A DNA stretch of 64,000 nt from Methanobacterium paludis (GTDB taxonomy: Archaea > Methanobacteriota > Methanobacteria > Methanobacteriales > Methanobacteriaceae): contig NC_015574.1 of NCBI RefSeq assembly GCF_000214725.1, positions 1,985,001 to 2,049,000 on the forward strand, written 5' to 3'. The translations under genes were made by a program, and so were the position numbers. The notes beneath the pieces were generated by a model. It worked only from the letters and a program-made list of their open reading frames with translations. It was not told the DNA's origin and searched no databases. Positions 48,802 through 59,030 of the stretch are shown in pieces; position 1 is the first letter of the stretch, and each line of letters begins with the position of its first letter.

Positions 48802-50418
48802 TTATAATATTTTATCTAAAATTTCATCAGGATTTTTATAATAATTATTGATATACGCTGCAACCTCTTCAATGGATCTGATGTTGTTATCTGCCATGTA
48901 CTCCAACACAAGCTTTCGTTTCTCAATTTCTTCTTCAATTTCAGATATTCCTATTCCGCGTAGTTCAGCTATTGCCCGAAGTGTCTTACTTGCAATTCCT
49001 ACATATTCAACTTTATCAACCACGTTGTTCCACTTGAACACACGGTTGAGTTGCACGTTTCCTTCTTCCATACCCACAACTTCTGCAACTTCCGTCACTC
49101 TTCTTATTGAGCCCCCTTCTGGCCTGTACATCCTGTTCTGCATTATGACGAAATCAAGAGCCGGTATCATAATGGTTGGAACATTCATAGGCGGGTTTAC
49201 AAGCCTTGTTATAGTTTCTCGGGCTGTATTTGCGTGTAAAATACCCATACCGGAGTGGCCTGTGTTTAACGCTGTAAAAAGAGTTACAGCTTCGGCACCC
49301 CTTACCTCACCAACGATCACACGGTCGGGCCTCTGCCTCAAACAATTCTTAACCAGTATGTCCATTGTAAGTTCACCCTTCCCCTCAATGTTTGGTGGAC
49401 GGGTTTCCATCCTTAATACATGGGTGTGTGGAAGTTGCAGCTCTAGAGTATCTTCTATTGTGATTATTCTTTCACGGGGAGGTACAAAAGCCCCAATAGT
49501 GTTCAAAGTCGTAGTTTTACCAGAACCCGTACCGCCCGCTATAATGGCATTACAGGGTTTCACACCAAGCCCATCAGTACAAACCCATAAAAAAGCAGCT
49601 AAATGGGATGAGAATGTTTTGAAGTTTATTAAATCAATAACAGTTAATGGATCTTTTCTAAATTTCCTTATGGTCAGTGTTGAGCCGTCTGCAGATACCG
49701 GAGGAATTGTTGCATTTACCCTTGAACCATCTGGCAGTCTTGCATCAAGAATAGGTGTCTGCTGGTCTATTCTTCTGTTAACCTGCCTGGCTATAACATC
49801 TACAATGGATTTTATATCGGAATCATCATCAAAAACAACGTTTGTAACCATCATGCCCAGTTTCCTGTGGTATACAAAGACGTTTTTCCCTGTTCCTATG
49901 ACCATTATTTCCTCAAGGTCGTCGTCCTTTATCATTGGATCGAGTTGGCCGTAACCAAGCATTTCCTGGGATATCTGGGTTGCGAGACGATCCACATCTC
50001 TTACTCCTTTCATCCTAAGGAATTCCCTTACTTCTCCAATGAACGATTCCTCTTCAATACGGAAATCTTCTCCCTGGGAAACTGCAACTTCAACGAGTTT
50101 CTCACGAATCTCATTGAAAAGTAGGTTTTCTTTTTCTGAGAACTTGGGGAGACTCACATTGTAGCGAGGTATTAAACCCTCTTCTACTATTTCTGCTTTA
50201 AAACTATCAGAAACTTTTTTGATCTTTTTAGAATGTTTTTTAGAAGGTTTTTTCATTATTTTATCTAATTTAAACCCGTCTTCATCCTTTTTATCAGGTA
50301 AAATTTCTTTTTTTTCCCTTTTCCTTCTAATTATTTCCCCTTTATCCTCTTCAGTCTCCTCAGTAGTTGCAAATTCTCCAAGAAGATCCTTGAGTATTTC
50401 CTTACGTTTGTCTTTCAT
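48802..50418 (-). CDS. Type II/IV secretion system ATPase, TadA/CpaF family
   Basis: A 538-residue assembly ATPase. The N-terminal 90 residues are charged. The catalytic core has Walker [11 protein letters not shown] near residue 290, the Asp box ([12 protein letters not shown]), Walker [17 protein letters not shown] and a His box [11 protein letters not shown]. It powers pilin assembly or disassembly with the TadC protein downstream. The ATG at 50418 is preferred over TTG 50427. A symmetrical TATA (about 50430-50441) is shared with the divergent methyltransferase gene. Confidence 0.93.
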   Translation of the reverse strand: MKDKRKEILKDLLGEFATTEETEEDKGEIIRRKREKKEILPDKKDEDGFKLDKIMKKPSKKHSKKIKKVSDSFKAEIVEEGLIPRYNVSLPKFSEKENLLFNEIREKLVEVAVSQGEDFRIEEESFIGEVREFLRMKGVRDVDRLATQISQEMLGYGQLDPMIKDDDLEEIMVIGTGKNVFVYHRKLGMMVTNVVFDDDSDIKSIVDVIARQVNRRIDQQTPILDARLPDGSRVNATIPPVSADGSTLTIRKFRKDPLTVIDLINFKTFSSHLAAFLWVCTDGLGVKPCNAIIAGGTGSGKTTTLNTIGAFVPPRERIITIEDTLELQLPHTHVLRMETRPPNIEGKGELTMDILVKNCLRQRPDRVIVGEVRGAEAVTLFTALNTGHSGMGILHANTARETITRLVNPPMNVPTIMIPALDFVIMQNRMYRPEGGSIRRVTEVAEVVGMEEGNVQLNRVFKWNNVVDKVEYVGIASKTLRAIAELRGIGISEIEEEIEKRKLVLEYMADNNIRSIEEVAAYINNYYKNPDEILDKIL

Positions 50419-50429
50419 AAGCCTCAATT

Positions 50430-50440
50430 ATTTATATACA
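50430..50440. promoter_or_regulatory. TATA element between divergent genes
   Basis: ATTTATATACA lies about 25 nt before the rightward ATG (50460), which has no ribosome site and is probably leaderless. Read on the other strand it is TGTATATAAAT, about 17 nt before the cpaF-like ATG. Confidence 0.45.
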
Positions 50441-50459
50441 GTATCCAATATTTAAGCAT

Positions 50460-51440
50460 ATGGACATAACATGCAATTGCGGTGGGGAATGCGTAAAATC
50501 AGCACCATATGTTTTGAAGGATATTAAGTTTTTTTACGATCCCTGCGATAACTGTAAAAATTTGAAATTAAAAAAGTTTGCTCCCCTAACCAGTCAAATT
50601 GACTTAAACCAGATAAATGCTGGTTTTGGGAGGTGCAAATGCGGCAGGCGGCACCTTGACATTGTGATGGCCCATATCCTGAAAGTAATGATCGAAAACG
50701 GGGCAAAAGGTGAGAGATCAACCTTGAGAGATACCTGCGTTCCATTGATAACCCCAGGATATCCAACAAATTCAGCACCTTACCTCCAAGAGAACTCACT
50801 TGTTATACTTACAGATGATGTAGACAAAAAGTGTGCTGAAACTATCGTTAAAGATGTTCCAGAGGTTAAAGGCGTTTTAAAAGGCGATTTAAGAAAAACA
50901 GTTGGGATTAAGGATTCTAATTCCGCCCCTAATGTGTACAAACTCCTTGCAGGTTGTGATATGCGTTGTGATATCGTTCAAACGCAATATGGGTCAATTT
51001 GTATCTACAAACATCAAGGAGAAATACATATAGAATTCTCAAAGCCAGTATCCCCTAAGGTAACCATTTTAAACAAAGCCCTAAACCAATATGCAACCCC
51101 AACAGTTCTGGACTGCACTTGCGGCCCTGGAACACTGGGTATAACATGTTTAAAAGCTGGAGCAGAGAAGGTTGTATTCAACGATCTATGGTACCCTGCA
51201 GCAAGAACTACGGCCCTTAATCTAGAGATCAACGGATTTTCAGTGGATATTTTTGATAAAAAAGAGGGTTTAATAGCATCTGGAAAGAATTTTGATGTTT
51301 ACTGTGCCGATGTTAAAGATCTAAAAAACATTCTGGATGAAAAATTTGATATATGCCTCGTTGACACGTTTCCAGGGGTTGGTATTGATAAGTTCAAGAT
51401 TGCCGTCAAAGAACTCTGCAATCAAGTTTTTGTTATCTAA
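50460..51440 (+). CDS. Cysteine-rich SAM-dependent methyltransferase-like protein, unknown substrate
   Basis: A 326-residue archaeal protein. The N-terminal 65 residues contain CNCGGEC, CDNC and CKCGRRH, which look like one or two metal-binding sites. The C-terminal part is a Rossmann methyltransferase with motif [20 protein letters not shown], motif II FNDL and the catalytic-position segment VDTFPGVGI in place of the D/NPPY of N-methyltransferases. The middle includes [19 protein letters not shown]. It is probably an RNA- or cofactor-modifying enzyme; the substrate is not known to me. The gene is probably leaderless. Confidence 0.75.
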   Translation: MDITCNCGGECVKSAPYVLKDIKFFYDPCDNCKNLKLKKFAPLTSQIDLNQINAGFGRCKCGRRHLDIVMAHILKVMIENGAKGERSTLRDTCVPLITPGYPTNSAPYLQENSLVILTDDVDKKCAETIVKDVPEVKGVLKGDLRKTVGIKDSNSAPNVYKLLAGCDMRCDIVQTQYGSICIYKHQGEIHIEFSKPVSPKVTILNKALNQYATPTVLDCTCGPGTLGITCLKAGAEKVVFNDLWYPAARTTALNLEINGFSVDIFDKKEGLIASGKNFDVYCADVKDLKNILDEKFDICLVDTFPGVGIDKFKIAVKELCNQVFVI

Positions 51441-51653
51441 AATATATATTAAATGGAGTTATATATTGGGGAGTTCTCTATTGGAAATAAAAATGATCAA
51501 CCAGATCAATATATAGTTTAACTTGGGATTTAACTAAATGATTTAAGAGCTAAAAATCAAATATTACTTTAAATAAACTTATTTATCTATTTTATTTTAA
51601 AGATCTTTAATTTGATCAAACAACAATCAAAACCATCTATAAATCAATCTTAA

Positions 51654-52901
51654 TCAGACTAAACCTGCATAGATAATAATTGCTGGAAGTATAAGAACAC
51701 CCATAAGGTTTGATTTATTCACTTCAACGTAATGGGGCAACAATCCCAATGCAATAGCAGTTACATAAACCAGAATTATGTAAAAAAGGTTTGTATGTTC
51801 CATAACTGTAAATAAAACTACCAAAAAGCTCATAAAAATAATCACAAACCAAGAAAGTTTTCTATAGTTTATTTTTTCTATTGATTCACTTACAATATCA
51901 CCAAGCTTAAGACAGAGGAATAAAGAAAGGGAAACTGCCATCAAAGAGACAAATACAAAGAACATTAACTGATTGAATCCAAAGCTTTGAAGTAGCTTGT
52001 CCACATAGACTGCAATTCCACTTCGAGGATTACCAATTAAATAAATAGCTACTAGCGAAAAAAGGGCGTCTGAAACATTCACTCCACTCATGGCAACGAG
52101 AAAGCCTTCCCTGTTGTTTTCCACATCTCCGCTCCCACTTAATTCCTGGGCAATTATACTTCCCTGGGCAGGCCCCATACCCGGAAGAAATCCAAGGATA
52201 GTCCCTGCAATTCCACCTGCAAATATCCCCCTTAAAACGTTGCTGTCAACTCGAAGGTTGTGAAACCTGTTCTGGGTAGGGACCACTGAATTTTGAGACA
52301 TGCTGAAAAGAAGGGTGCTCACACCAAAAAGCCCTGAAAACATGCATAGAAGCGAAACATTTGAAGATATAGTTGTGTTTAACATCACCCAACCCATAAC
52401 CCCTGAAATCAAAAATAAAACTGTTGACCACATCATAGAACTTAAATCTCTGTTTAAACCTATGATCATGTATACAACAACAGCCACAAGCAAAATCCAG
52501 ATATACGGTTTCATGAAACCATATAAAGGAGGCAAAATCAGTATAAAAAGGGGCAGAAGTAAGATGGTGACAACTATTGCTCCGAAACCACCTAACGCAA
52601 CGAGTCTTATGGCTTCCTTACCTCTTCCCTGAAGCAGCAGATAATGTCCCGGTAAAATGGAAAGCACTGTTCCCTCATCCGGAACACCAAGGAACATGGA
52701 CGGTATGAATTCCATAAGGGCATGAGATATTGACATTGAAATTAAAAACGCACACAAAATTTCAGGGGATAAGAAAGTTAAAAGAAAAACAGATGAACTG
52801 AAAACAAATGCTCCAACTGTATTAACGTGAATACCAGGTATTACGCCTGTTACTGCACCACATAAAACCCCTATAATGCATATAATGATGATATCAATCA
52901 A
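51654..52901 (-). CDS. TctA/DUF112-family membrane permease
   Basis: A 415-residue integral membrane protein with about ten hydrophobic segments. Family motifs are [14 protein letters not shown] near residue 22, [21 protein letters not shown] near residue 66 and [13 protein letters not shown] in the second half. The bacterial relatives are the large membrane subunit of tripartite tricarboxylate transporters, but no TctB or TctC genes are here, so the archaeal protein may work alone. Start TTG at 52901 follows GGTGAT. Substrate unknown. Confidence 0.82.
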   Translation of the reverse strand: MIDIIIICIIGVLCGAVTGVIPGIHVNTVGAFVFSSSVFLLTFLSPEILCAFLISMSISHALMEFIPSMFLGVPDEGTVLSILPGHYLLLQGRGKEAIRLVALGGFGAIVVTILLLPLFILILPPLYGFMKPYIWILLVAVVVYMIIGLNRDLSSMMWSTVLFLISGVMGWVMLNTTISSNVSLLCMFSGLFGVSTLLFSMSQNSVVPTQNRFHNLRVDSNVLRGIFAGGIAGTILGFLPGMGPAQGSIIAQELSGSGDVENNREGFLVAMSGVNVSDALFSLVAIYLIGNPRSGIAVYVDKLLQSFGFNQLMFFVFVSLMAVSLSLFLCLKLGDIVSESIEKINYRKLSWFVIIFMSFLVVLFTVMEHTNLFYIILVYVTAIALGLLPHYVEVNKSNLMGVLILPAIIIYAGLV

Positions 52902-53275
52902 ATTATCACCGTCAATATAATGAGAATATAACGAGATTTTTATTTTTTAACGAGCTCTTATTTGTTTAAAATCGATTATTTACTACATTATAATTAATTA
53001 GTTTAGTATAATAGTAATATTATTATTAAAAATAGTATTATATAAATGCAGCGATCCAACTTTTTTGAAAATAGTTTTAACGAGAAAATTGTTAGAAAAA
53101 TTGTTAGAGAATTTATTATAAAAAATTTTAAATTGCGTTTTAAATTAAGAAAAAATTTAAAGAGCTTAAAGAATTTAAAAAAATAAATCAAACGTTATAA
53201 TAAGAAATAGAAATTAGCAAAAAGGTTGAGGGAATTAATGGAAATCATCAAGACCTATTCTACCTGATCCATTTA
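52902..53275. other. Low-complexity AT-rich spacer
   Basis: A 374-nt spacer with long runs of A/T and no convincing frame. A 62-codon frame in it (53003-53191, minus) has a biased phenylalanine/leucine composition and no ribosome site, so I do not call it. It holds the promoter of the permease gene. Confidence 0.45.
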
Positions 53276-53545
53276 TTACATTAACCTTCGTATGTCCACA
53301 ACTTCAATGCTTGCTACATCTACAAGCTTAGAAAGGTTTGCTTCCACCTGCTCTGTACCGCCCTCTGCATCGTCAACAACTACCATTACATTAAGGGCAA
53401 CAAGGCCAAAAGCTATTGGTTCTTCCTCAATTTTGTGAAGTTCAGTATTTTCTGGTATTGATTTTCCAACATCTTCTTTAAGTTTTTCCATATTAACATC
53501 AGGACTTTCAGGCATTAATTTTATTGTTGCTACAACTTCTCCCAT
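53276..53545 (-). CDS. Translation elongation factor aEF-1 beta
   Basis: An 89-residue guanine nucleotide exchange factor for aEF-1A. It matches the archaeal short form: VVATIKLMPESPDVNMEKL at the start, PIAFGLVALNVMVVVDDAEGGTE in the middle and ASIEVVDIRRLM at the end. GGAGGT precedes the ATG. It lies 165 nt downstream of a zinc-ribbon gene, an arrangement seen in many archaea. Confidence 0.95.
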   Translation of the reverse strand: MGEVVATIKLMPESPDVNMEKLKEDVGKSIPENTELHKIEEEPIAFGLVALNVMVVVDDAEGGTEQVEANLSKLVDVASIEVVDIRRLM

Positions 53546-53710
53546 TGTTCTACCTCCAAAACAACCTTCAACCTTTTTCGAAAAGGTTGATCAAACTCTG
53601 GTAATACTTTTATTTTCATTAATAAAAAAGTATTTCAATTAAACAAAACCTAAGTAAAATTTAAAATCAGCTTAAATTTCAAGTGTCGTCTTAAAAAGGA
53701 TTAATATGAA

Positions 53711-53872
53711 TTAAGGTCCTTTAAAACCGCATTCACACTTGTAAAGATGACCGAAAGTTCTGCATTTCTCGCATCTGTAGAGTATTCTGTCACATTCCGG
53801 ACATACAAACTTCACATAGTTTTCTACAGGAGATATCTCTTGTTTACATGATGTGCATTCTATTTTTTCCAT
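53711..53872 (-). CDS. Small zinc-ribbon protein next to aEF-1 beta
   Basis: A 53-residue protein with CTSC, CPEC, CEKC and CEC cysteine pairs (residues 6-9, 24-27, 34-37, 46-48), a double zinc ribbon (DUF1610-like, zinc-ribbon RNA-binding protein). The ATG follows the mfnE stop codon directly, so the genes are coupled. Pairing with aEF-1 beta is widespread in archaea and suggests a role in translation. It is likely to be missed by length cut-offs. Confidence 0.9.
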   Translation of the reverse strand: MEKIECTSCKQEISPVENYVKFVCPECDRILYRCEKCRTFGHLYKCECGFKGP

Positions 53873-54517
53873 TTAATTTCCTCCAATGAGTGTATATTTA
53901 GAGTTTTTACCTTCTATTATAGATATAACCCTTTCAGGGCGTCTACCATTTACAACATAACATTCAGATTTGTATTGAAGCAAAAGCTCTGGTAAAATTT
54001 CATCCACTGATGTTTCACCAAAATTTAGTAGTTTTTTTGCACTTATATTTTTTATAAGTTTCGCACCAGTTTGTGATGGATAACTTGTATATATACCATC
54101 TACATCTGTTGCTATTAAAAGTTTGGTTTTTAGAAGATGTGATATATAAAGTGATATGGAATCAGATGTCACGCTCCAAGAATGTTCAAGAGGGTCAAGG
54201 TACTCCATAATCAGGTAAGGCAGTAATATTGGAAGTTTTCCATCACCAATAGTTTTTTTAGCATCTTCAAGAGAGTGAACTGCTTCAGCACCATCAACTT
54301 TATCTGCAACGAGCATTCCAAGAATATCCATGCACATTATGGCACTTTTATGATTTGCAGTGTCTGAAAACTGCACTTTTGTATCGTAAGCCCTTAACTT
54401 ATTTGCAAGGGCTCCACCGCCGCATATCACAATTGACTCAGTCCCAACAAGTGTTTGGCAGAGTTTTATGGCATCATCTGGGAAGAGACTTCCACCCACC
54501 TTTACAACCCATTCCAT
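53873..54517 (-). CDS. mfnE: 5-(aminomethyl)-3-furanmethanol phosphate kinase
   Basis: A 214-residue amino acid kinase-fold protein with VVKVGGSLF at the start, [23 protein letters not shown] and [11 protein letters not shown]. The family short form in methanogens is MfnE, which makes the diphosphate precursor of methanofuran. It abuts the zinc-ribbon gene. An alternative is a different small amino acid kinase, but length and motifs fit MfnE best. Confidence 0.88.
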   Translation of the reverse strand: MEWVVKVGGSLFPDDAIKLCQTLVGTESIVICGGGALANKLRAYDTKVQFSDTANHKSAIMCMDILGMLVADKVDGAEAVHSLEDAKKTIGDGKLPILLPYLIMEYLDPLEHSWSVTSDSISLYISHLLKTKLLIATDVDGIYTSYPSQTGAKLIKNISAKKLLNFGETSVDEILPELLLQYKSECYVVNGRRPERVISIIEGKNSKYTLIGGN

Positions 54518-54570
54518 ATCAGCACTCTCTTTTTTAGTATTTAAACTATATATTATGGATTTCAGTTTAT

Positions 54571-54912
54571 CTATTTAAGGAGTTTAAGATCCTGAGTTAC
54601 TTTATCTATTATTTCGTCTTCATCAGGGCCTATTCCAATGCATGTTATGGTTGATTTTGGAATTTCAGTATGTCCTGCATCTTGAACAAGATAATGTGGG
54701 ATGTCAGAGCCTTTAACCATTTCGTAGACTTCAAAAAGTTCCCTGAGATCATCAACTTTAACCACGACTTTTTTCCCACCTTCCTGCTCCCATTTTTTGA
54801 TTTTACTGTCATTAGCTCTAACATATGCGCCTAAACTTGCGTGACAAGCTTGAGCCGCAATTTTACCTCTTCCCATCTTGAGATCCGCCCTCATAACTAT
54901 TACCTGTTTCAT
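54571..54912 (-). CDS. pth2: Peptidyl-tRNA hydrolase, archaeal type (Pth2)
   Basis: A 113-residue enzyme with the PTH2 motifs [48 protein letters not shown]. It frees tRNAs from peptidyl-tRNA dropped by ribosomes. The ATG at 54912 follows GGTGA with about 5 nt spacing; in-frame GTG and TTG upstream overlap that site. Confidence 0.95.
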   Translation of the reverse strand: MKQVIVMRADLKMGRGKIAAQACHASLGAYVRANDSKIKKWEQEGGKKVVVKVDDLRELFEVYEMVKGSDIPHYLVQDAGHTEIPKSTITCIGIGPDEDEIIDKVTQDLKLLK

Positions 54913-55011
54913 ATCTTTCACCAATAAATATCATAAAATGAATTAAAAGTTTTAATCTGATATTTGTAATTTAATTTAACTTGTAATCAAATAAAATATG
55001 GATAATATAAT

Positions 55012-56202
55012 TTAAACCAGCCTGTTCCCAACCCTATCAGCGTCAAGAGAATAAACCTCTAATCCCGGAATTATAACCCTAACAACAGGTATTTGAATCT
55101 CAGGACGAGTTAGATCTACGTATAAAACATCATCAAACCCACATTTTTCAAGCAACTTGAAAGAGGTTCCTATATCTTCTTTAAAAGATTTTCCGGATCT
55201 ATTCTTAATCTCGGAAATATCAATTTTTTTCTCTGACTCTCCGAACCAGTGTTTGTTAATTCGTTTCATCCGTTCGTATCCGGCCTTCCGCATGAAGACT
55301 GCTCGAACCGTATCTTCCCTTGTTCCATGTATTTGAGTTGCTCGACTTTGTGCTACTTCTGTAAGAGCCCTTATTGCAGCTATTTCCGGGTCGAGGTGAG
55401 TTCCAACTCCCAATGTTAAGAGAGCAGGATCCTTAAGGACGGGGTCATCTGAAACTGCGGCCATGGTTGTAACTTCCACATCCGCCGTTAAATCCACAAG
55501 CTTCACATTGATTTTTGCATCATCGAATTTGGATAATATATCTTTTATTATCTGATTTTCAGTACCTTCACAACTCACTTCTGGTTTGGACTTATGTTTG
55601 GCCTCGAAGATGCTCCATGCATCCCTCTCTATGACTTCCATCATACCATGGAAAACAGCTTCTTCCAGTCTGTTTCCAGATGCAAGACCGTTTGTATTTG
55701 ACTTGAATAAATCAACACCATTTGTTGGGTTGAATGGATGGTAAACCGAATTTGCAGGTACAAAATACTCTTTTTCATCCTTTAAATATGTAGCTTTCAC
55801 CCATTCAATCTCAGATGTCTCTGGATCAAATGTGGAATATGGAAGTATCAATGATTTTGGGTTTATGGAACTTTCCATTTCATTAAAGACTCCTGAAATG
55901 ATATTATCCCCATCAGTACCCTGAAACTCTGCTGAATATCTTTCAAACGATTCCATCATTGCAGATGCCTTTGCTTGGGTTTTTGTAGCTCCTTTACCAG
56001 CATATATGCTCACAGCACCTTCTGCAGCGGAGGGACGTATTGCAGAATAAACAGGTATCCCCACACGGTCTAAGTGAGTTATCTCAGCTATTCTGGTAAC
56101 TCCTGCGGTCTTTAATTTACCTTCAACATTCTTTATTGTCTTTTCAGGAGATATGGACCTATGTGTGCAGCCAAAATACTTTATTGGAACATCTTGAAAC
56201 AT
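55012..56202 (-). CDS. YcaO protein, McrA-glycine thioamidation family
   Basis: A 396-residue YcaO-domain enzyme. Conserved segments are the opening [40 protein letters not shown] (ATP-binding glutamates), EVIERDAWS and [17 protein letters not shown]. In methanogens this family member installs the thioglycine of methyl-CoM reductase, using ATP and a sulfide source, often with a TfuA partner, which is not next to it. GTG 56211 is an alternative start. Confidence 0.88.
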   Translation of the reverse strand: MFQDVPIKYFGCTHRSISPEKTIKNVEGKLKTAGVTRIAEITHLDRVGIPVYSAIRPSAAEGAVSIYAGKGATKTQAKASAMMESFERYSAEFQGTDGDNIISGVFNEMESSINPKSLILPYSTFDPETSEIEWVKATYLKDEKEYFVPANSVYHPFNPTNGVDLFKSNTNGLASGNRLEEAVFHGMMEVIERDAWSIFEAKHKSKPEVSCEGTENQIIKDILSKFDDAKINVKLVDLTADVEVTTMAAVSDDPVLKDPALLTLGVGTHLDPEIAAIRALTEVAQSRATQIHGTREDTVRAVFMRKAGYERMKRINKHWFGESEKKIDISEIKNRSGKSFKEDIGTSFKLLEKCGFDDVLYVDLTRPEIQIPVVRVIIPGLEVYSLDADRVGNRLV

Positions 56203-56507
56203 TGGGATCACTTGAAATTCTTATTTTTCTTTCGATTATAATCAAAAATTCAATGTTAATTCGTAAAACTTTTCAGTATATATTAGATATGGTATTGTAA
56301 TTAGATTTTGTAATTAAATTTTAAGTTCGAGATACATTTCTCTAGATACATTTCATTTAATTCTAAATACATTCCATTATTTTTATTTATTGTTTGTTAG
56401 AGTTTAACCTATACAGGTACAAAACATTTTAGAATTATTTGCTTTTTATTTAATGACCAAAAAATTTAATGACCAAAAAAAACTAAGAAAAAGAATTTAT
56501 AACATGT
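56203..56507. other. Spacer with several tandem duplications
   Basis: A 305-nt spacer between two leftward genes. TTGTAATTARATT occurs twice at 56295-56320, AGATACATTTC twice near 56330-56355, and TTTAATGACCAAAAAA exactly twice at 56449-56480. The last lies just after the M50 protease stop region. No gene is seen. Confidence 0.6.
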
Positions 56508-57101
56508 TTAAACTGACATGCCAAACATGGCTTTTACGGTTAAAATAAGGGCCAAAACTGCTGTGATTCCCCATACAACAGGGTTCCATTTTAAAACCTT
56601 TGCACCATCTAGTATACTCACAGGTATAAGGTTAAAGAATGCTAAGAAACTGTTAACTGCAAATCCAAATGTTGCAATCATTGTAATTAATTGTGAAGAC
56701 GTTGGTACGAACATCAACGTTAGAAAGAACAGCGCGAGGATTATATTTGTAACAGGGCCTGCAAGAGATATTTTTCCATTTTCTTCCCTGGATATGTAGT
56801 CCCCATGGATGTAAACAGCTCCGGGAGCTGCAAATACAAAGCCAAAGTAAGCTGTTATTATTGCAAATATTAATCCCTGCACCCACATCTTGAATTCAGC
56901 CTGGAATCCATATCTTATTGCAACAAATTTGTGGGCTAGTTCATGCAGTACGAATCCAACACCAACAGTGATGAATGTAACTGGGAATAAAGTAATTAAA
57001 ACATTTACATTGTTTCTACTGAATAGATAAGCGAAGATGAATGCTATGACAAACATAGAAATGAATATATCTCTGACTTCATGAGATGTGAATTTTACCA
57101 T
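56508..57101 (-). CDS. Short site-2 protease (M50) membrane metalloprotease
   Basis: A 197-residue protease with about five hydrophobic segments. The zinc motif is HELAH near residue 48, and the third ligand segment is [13 protein letters not shown] near residue 162, where the canonical aspartate is kept. It lacks the soluble N-terminal domain of the larger protease at 13.5 kb. Similar to archaeal metalloproteases with minimal architecture. No ribosome site is clear at the ATG. Confidence 0.85.
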   Translation of the reverse strand: MVKFTSHEVRDIFISMFVIAFIFAYLFSRNNVNVLITLFPVTFITVGVGFVLHELAHKFVAIRYGFQAEFKMWVQGLIFAIITAYFGFVFAAPGAVYIHGDYISREENGKISLAGPVTNIILALFFLTLMFVPTSSQLITMIATFGFAVNSFLAFFNLIPVSILDGAKVLKWNPVVWGITAVLALILTVKAMFGMSV

Positions 57102-57311
57102 AATTTAAGAAGCTTGTTTTTCACATATAATGATTTCCATAGTTAAGACTTAAACCCAATTATACCCATAATTTACAATAGATAATAAGTATTTATAAAA
57201 AGTTAACAAATCAATGCAAAGACAGTCCGATCCATCTTAAAATGAGGAAGGACTTTATAAACTTTAAATCATATAATAAAAAGCAGAACTAAAGGCTATT
57301 AGAATATTGGG

Positions 57312-57776
57312 ATGGATAATATGACAATAAAATGTGAATACTGTAAGGTAAGTGGAGGATACGGTGATCTTATTTATCAAACAGATTACTGGATGGTATT
57401 TCTCGCTCCCAGCCAGAGATACCTTGGAACCTGTGTTGTTGCCCTCAAAAGACACTGCAAAAATTTATCAGAACTTGAAAACAATGAATGGGCAGATTTT
57501 GCAGCCATAGTGGGTAAATTAGAGGATGCACTGGACAAATCATTCACCCCTGACCTTTACAACTGGAGTTGTTTCAAAAATGCCACGTTTAGGGATGAAA
57601 ACCCTAATCCCGAAGTTCATTGGCATTTCATACCCCGATATAGAAAGGAAGTCAAATTCATGGATACTGTATTTGAAGACCCTGATTTCGGACATATCCC
57701 ACAACCCGTGGAAAAAAAGGTATCAAACAACATTATGAACGAGATTATGACAAAAATTAAAGAAAATTTAGAATAA
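57312..57776 (+). CDS. HIT-like nucleotide hydrolase family protein
   Basis: A 154-residue protein. N-terminal CEYC may bind metal, VVALKRHCKNLSEL matches the HIT fold, and the active-site region is VHWHFIPRY, in which the histidine triad's third histidine (H-x-H-x-H) is replaced. Related archaeal proteins keep this pattern; activity is therefore uncertain. It stands alone between the protease and the aminopeptidase genes. Confidence 0.8.
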   Translation: MDNMTIKCEYCKVSGGYGDLIYQTDYWMVFLAPSQRYLGTCVVALKRHCKNLSELENNEWADFAAIVGKLEDALDKSFTPDLYNWSCFKNATFRDENPNPEVHWHFIPRYRKEVKFMDTVFEDPDFGHIPQPVEKKVSNNIMNEIMTKIKENLE

Positions 57777-57843
57777 ATTACAATTTTAAACATTATAAAC
57801 TCAATTTTAAATATAATAAACTAGTTAAATATGAATAAACTCA

Positions 57844-57883
57844 ATTTAAACACAAATAAGATTATTTAAACACAAATAAGATT
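57844..57883. repeat. Exact 20-nt tandem duplication before the aminopeptidase gene
   Basis: ATTTAAACACAAATAAGATT is repeated twice with no gap. The second copy ends in the TATA-like GATTTATACATA, about 20 nt before the ATG at 57902. Confidence 0.9.
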
Positions 57884-57901
57884 TATACATAGTCAAAGGA
57901 T

Positions 57902-58912
57902 ATGAAACATATGCTTAACACCAAAATCACAGGAATACTCAACGGAATGCGCCAAAAAAATTTGGACTCCATTATTGCATTAAAACCTGAGAATATAAGT
58001 TATGTAACTGATTTTAAACCTTCAAGCTTCTCAGTACTAATATTGAAGGATGAACCTATATTATTCACTTCTAAATTAGATATTGAAGATGCGTCTGAAG
58101 TTTCAAGCGTTCAAGTTGAGGCATTTATATCTATGGATGATATAAAGAAAAAATTAAGTGGAATTGTTGGAATAGAAAGTTCAATGACCGTTGGAACCCA
58201 TAAAAAACTTTTAAATAATTTTAAAACTGAAATAACCGATGTTATAGAAATATCACGGATCATCAAATCAAAAGAAGAGGTTGAAAACATTAAAGCTGCA
58301 CTTCAAATTGCTGAAAGCTCAATAATGGAAGTTGAATTTTCAGGAACTGAGAACGAAGTTGCTGCACAACTTGAGTACAATATGAGAGTTAGAGGATCCA
58401 GCAAACCCTCATTTGAAACCATAGTTGCCTCAGGTAAACGATCAAGCATTCCACATGCTCAGGTAACAACCAAACCCCTGGAAAGTCCTGTTGTAATTGA
58501 CTGGGGTGCAGTTTACAACAACTATTCATCTGACACAACAAGAACCATTGTTGAAACAGAGAAGCAGGAAGAAATATTTCAAATAGTCTTAGAAGCTCAA
58601 GAACAAGCAATAAAATCAATTAAACCCGGTGTAAAAGCATCTTATGTTGATAAAGTTGCAAGAGACGTTATCACAGAATACGGGTACGGTGATTCATATA
58701 TACATTCAACAGGCCACGGTTTAGGTATTGAAGTCCATGAAGAACCTTCATTATCTACTAAAAGTGAGGATATACTTAAAAATGGAATGGTTGTTACCGT
58801 AGAACCAGGAATATACCTTGAAGGTGAATTTGGAGTACGTACGGAAGACGTTGTTTTAATAGATAATGGTGCAAAAGTTTTAACCAAAATTAAGAAAAAA
58901 TTAAGTTTTTAA
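57902..58912 (+). CDS. M24 family aminopeptidase (Xaa-Pro peptidase-like)
   Basis: A 336-residue pita-bread metallopeptidase. The metal ligands appear in VIDWGAVYNNYSSDTTRT (two Asp), IHSTGHGLGIEVHEEP (His) and TVEPGIYLEGEFGVRTEDVVL (two Glu). The N-terminal 120 residues form the creatinase-like domain. A second in-frame ATG at 57911 is 8 nt after AAAGGA and is the more likely start. It probably removes residues before proline; the cellular substrate is open. Confidence 0.9.
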   Translation: MKHMLNTKITGILNGMRQKNLDSIIALKPENISYVTDFKPSSFSVLILKDEPILFTSKLDIEDASEVSSVQVEAFISMDDIKKKLSGIVGIESSMTVGTHKKLLNNFKTEITDVIEISRIIKSKEEVENIKAALQIAESSIMEVEFSGTENEVAAQLEYNMRVRGSSKPSFETIVASGKRSSIPHAQVTTKPLESPVVIDWGAVYNNYSSDTTRTIVETEKQEEIFQIVLEAQEQAIKSIKPGVKASYVDKVARDVITEYGYGDSYIHSTGHGLGIEVHEEPSLSTKSEDILKNGMVVTVEPGIYLEGEFGVRTEDVVLIDNGAKVLTKIKKKLSF

Positions 58913-59030
58913 ACAGGTGCATATTACATTTTGGTTCTAAAAATTTAAATTAAATTTTATCAGAAATAGAAAGTCTTAAATCAAGCATATTAATATATTA
59001 AAAAATAGTAGAATATAATTAGGTGAAAAA

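Noticed and set aside
48848..49954. 368-codon open frame on the plus strand across the pilus ATPase gene
   Set aside because: It lies opposite a clear ATPase with all motifs, is rich in serine and threonine as expected for the complement of such a gene, and has no recognisable domain.
53003..53191. 62-codon minus-strand frame rich in Phe, Leu, Ile and Lys
   Set aside because: Its composition follows from AT-rich low-complexity DNA, and there is no ribosome site.
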